Source: Acidobacteriota bacterium
Lineage (GTDB): Bacteria > Acidobacteriota > Terriglobia > Terriglobales > Acidobacteriaceae
Assembly: GCA_021811745.1 (NCBI GenBank)
Contig: JAJZNH010000479.1
Coordinates: 1 to 5,575 of the forward strand
DNA length: 5,575 bases
Direction of reading: 5' to 3'
Part shown: one piece after another, positions 4,949 to 5,575 of the stretch
Layout of the letters: the number at the start of each line of letters is the position of its first letter
Position numbering within the stretch: the stretch's first letter is position 1
Program-made: the position numbers and the translations under genes
The notes under the pieces: model-generated
Told to the model about the DNA's origin: nothing
Database searches by the model: none
The model's input: only the letters and a program-made list of their open reading frames with translations

Positions 4949-5473
4949 ATGGCTACTCAACCCTTACGAAAACACGCCATCGAATCCCCGTCGATCCCCG
5001 ACCGCCTGTACTTCAAGATTGGCGATGTGGCGCGCATCTGCGGTGTAGAGACCTACGTGCTGCGCTTTTGGGAGACGCAGTTTCCGCAGTTGAAACCCAA
5101 CAAGAGTGGAACCGGCCAGCGGCTCTACCGACGCCGCGATGTGGAGACGGCCTTCGAGATCAAGCGCCTGGTGCACGATGAGGGGTATACCCTGGCGGGC
5201 GCCCGCCAAGCTCTTGAAGGGGTACATGGAGGGCGCAACTCGCAGGGCAGCTTGCCGCTCAAGGGCAGCGCGCGGGACAGAAGCCGGGACACCGTTGCCG
5301 CAGCCGTGGGACGCGCCCGCGCCGAACTGCGGGAGATTGCGGCGCTGCTGGCAGCCCCTGTTGCGCAACCGCAGCGGCGCACGCGGATCGCCTCGATGCA
5401 ATCCTCCTCCGGCGCGCTGTTTTCTTCGCACGACGAAGGCAGAGGCCCAGAATCTTTCCCTGACCGGCGCTAG
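4949..5473 (+). CDS. MerR-family transcriptional regulator, short form
   Basis: Encodes 174 residues from ATG 4949. The winged helix-turn-helix DNA-binding domain spans about residues 18-90: YFKIGDVARICGVETYVLRF (21-40), WETQFPQLKPNKSGTGQRLY (41-60), RRRDVETAFEIKRLVHDEGY (61-80), then TLAGARQAL (81-89). The QRLYRRRDVE wing and GYTLAGAR helix are typical of MerR. The remaining 85 residues contain only a short Ala/Arg/Glu helix (about 113-136) that might pair dimers, then a Ser/Arg-rich tail. There is no effector-binding domain, and the only cysteine is C31, so metal sensing of the MerR/CueR type is unlikely. It resembles the small MerR proteins of Acidobacteriota and Deltaproteobacteria often found near pheT and ihfA; I recall this and have not checked it. 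An in-frame ATG at 4853 would add 32 residues, but these lack family similarity and overlap the TATACT box and hairpin. ATG 4949 has no clear Shine-Dalgarno. Confidence 0.88.
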   Translation: MATQPLRKHAIESPSIPDRLYFKIGDVARICGVETYVLRFWETQFPQLKPNKSGTGQRLYRRRDVETAFEIKRLVHDEGYTLAGARQALEGVHGGRNSQGSLPLKGSARDRSRDTVAAAVGRARAELREIAALLAAPVAQPQRRTRIASMQSSSGALFSSHDEGRGPESFPDRR

Positions 5474-5575
5474 AGCTGCCGCCACGTGAACTTGTAATCC
5501 AACTCCCCATCCTTGCTGCGAAGAGCGCGGCTAGAACGGAGCACTCGCCCCCGTCGTGTCCGCCGCAGCGCTCGC
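5470..5575 (-). CDS. Possible C-terminal end of an unidentified convergent gene
   Basis: On the minus strand a frame enters from the right edge and stays open for 34 codons to TAG at 5472-5470. The last residues, SKDGELDYKFTWRQL, look like an ordinary protein end rather than the Arg/Ala-rich shadow frames nearby, although the part before is Arg-rich. Its stop would overlap the merR stop (TAG 5471-5473) in a shared CTAG. I do not recognise the family. An open frame of this length arises easily by chance in GC-rich DNA, so only sequence beyond the window can settle it. Confidence 0.33.
   Translation of the reverse strand, partial: RALRRTRRGRVLRSSRALRSKDGELDYKFTWRQL

Noticed and set aside
4964..5485. 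Minus-strand frame of 173 codons opposite merR
   Set aside because: Antisense to a clear MerR helix-turn-helix coding region, with a product lacking any recognisable fold.

Overview
The window reads as chromosome of an Acidobacteriota bacterium, most likely class Terriglobia. Three things suggest this: a secretin that combines an N-terminal TPR region with a C-terminal cohesin-like domain, a secreted VWA protein of the type very common in that phylum (the 'VWFA-related acidobacterial' family), and GC-rich codon use in all genes. The placement is inferred from protein character. No rRNA or other taxonomic marker is present.

Layout. Positions 1-2528 (minus strand) are one uninterrupted reading frame for an outer-membrane secretin of the GspD/PilQ superfamily. 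It runs off the left edge inside its C-terminal cohesin-like domain. A 94-bp divergent intergenic region follows, holding a perfect 24-bp palindrome that ends one base from the secretin start codon. Then come smpB (2623-3174, plus; tmRNA-binding protein for ribosome rescue), a candidate terminator, and a leader with two small dyads. Next is a secreted VWA-domain protein (3397-4587, plus) with an in-frame 12-bp tandem repeat and a degenerate metal site. After it, 361 bp without a supported gene holds a hairpin, two TATACT -10 boxes and two well-formed inverted repeats, leading into a short MerR-family regulator (4949-5473, plus). The right edge holds a possible minus-strand gene end whose stop codon overlaps the merR stop.

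How the genes relate. The secretin and VWA protein both belong to the cell envelope: the first would form the outer-membrane pore of a type II secretion or type IV pilus machine, the second is exported. SmpB is a cytosolic housekeeping factor. The MerR protein has no visible effector domain and its target is unknown. Nothing shows that the plus-strand genes form one operon: each has its own leader and gaps exceed 200 bp.

I see no clear new multi-gene system. The most notable points are the palindrome at the secretin start, the secretin-cohesin fusion, the VWA protein with altered MIDAS residues and a Pro-Gly-Gly-Tyr repeat, and the hairpin and dyad architecture of the merR leader. There are no convincing tRNAs, rRNAs, CRISPR arrays, insertion sequences or integrase genes.
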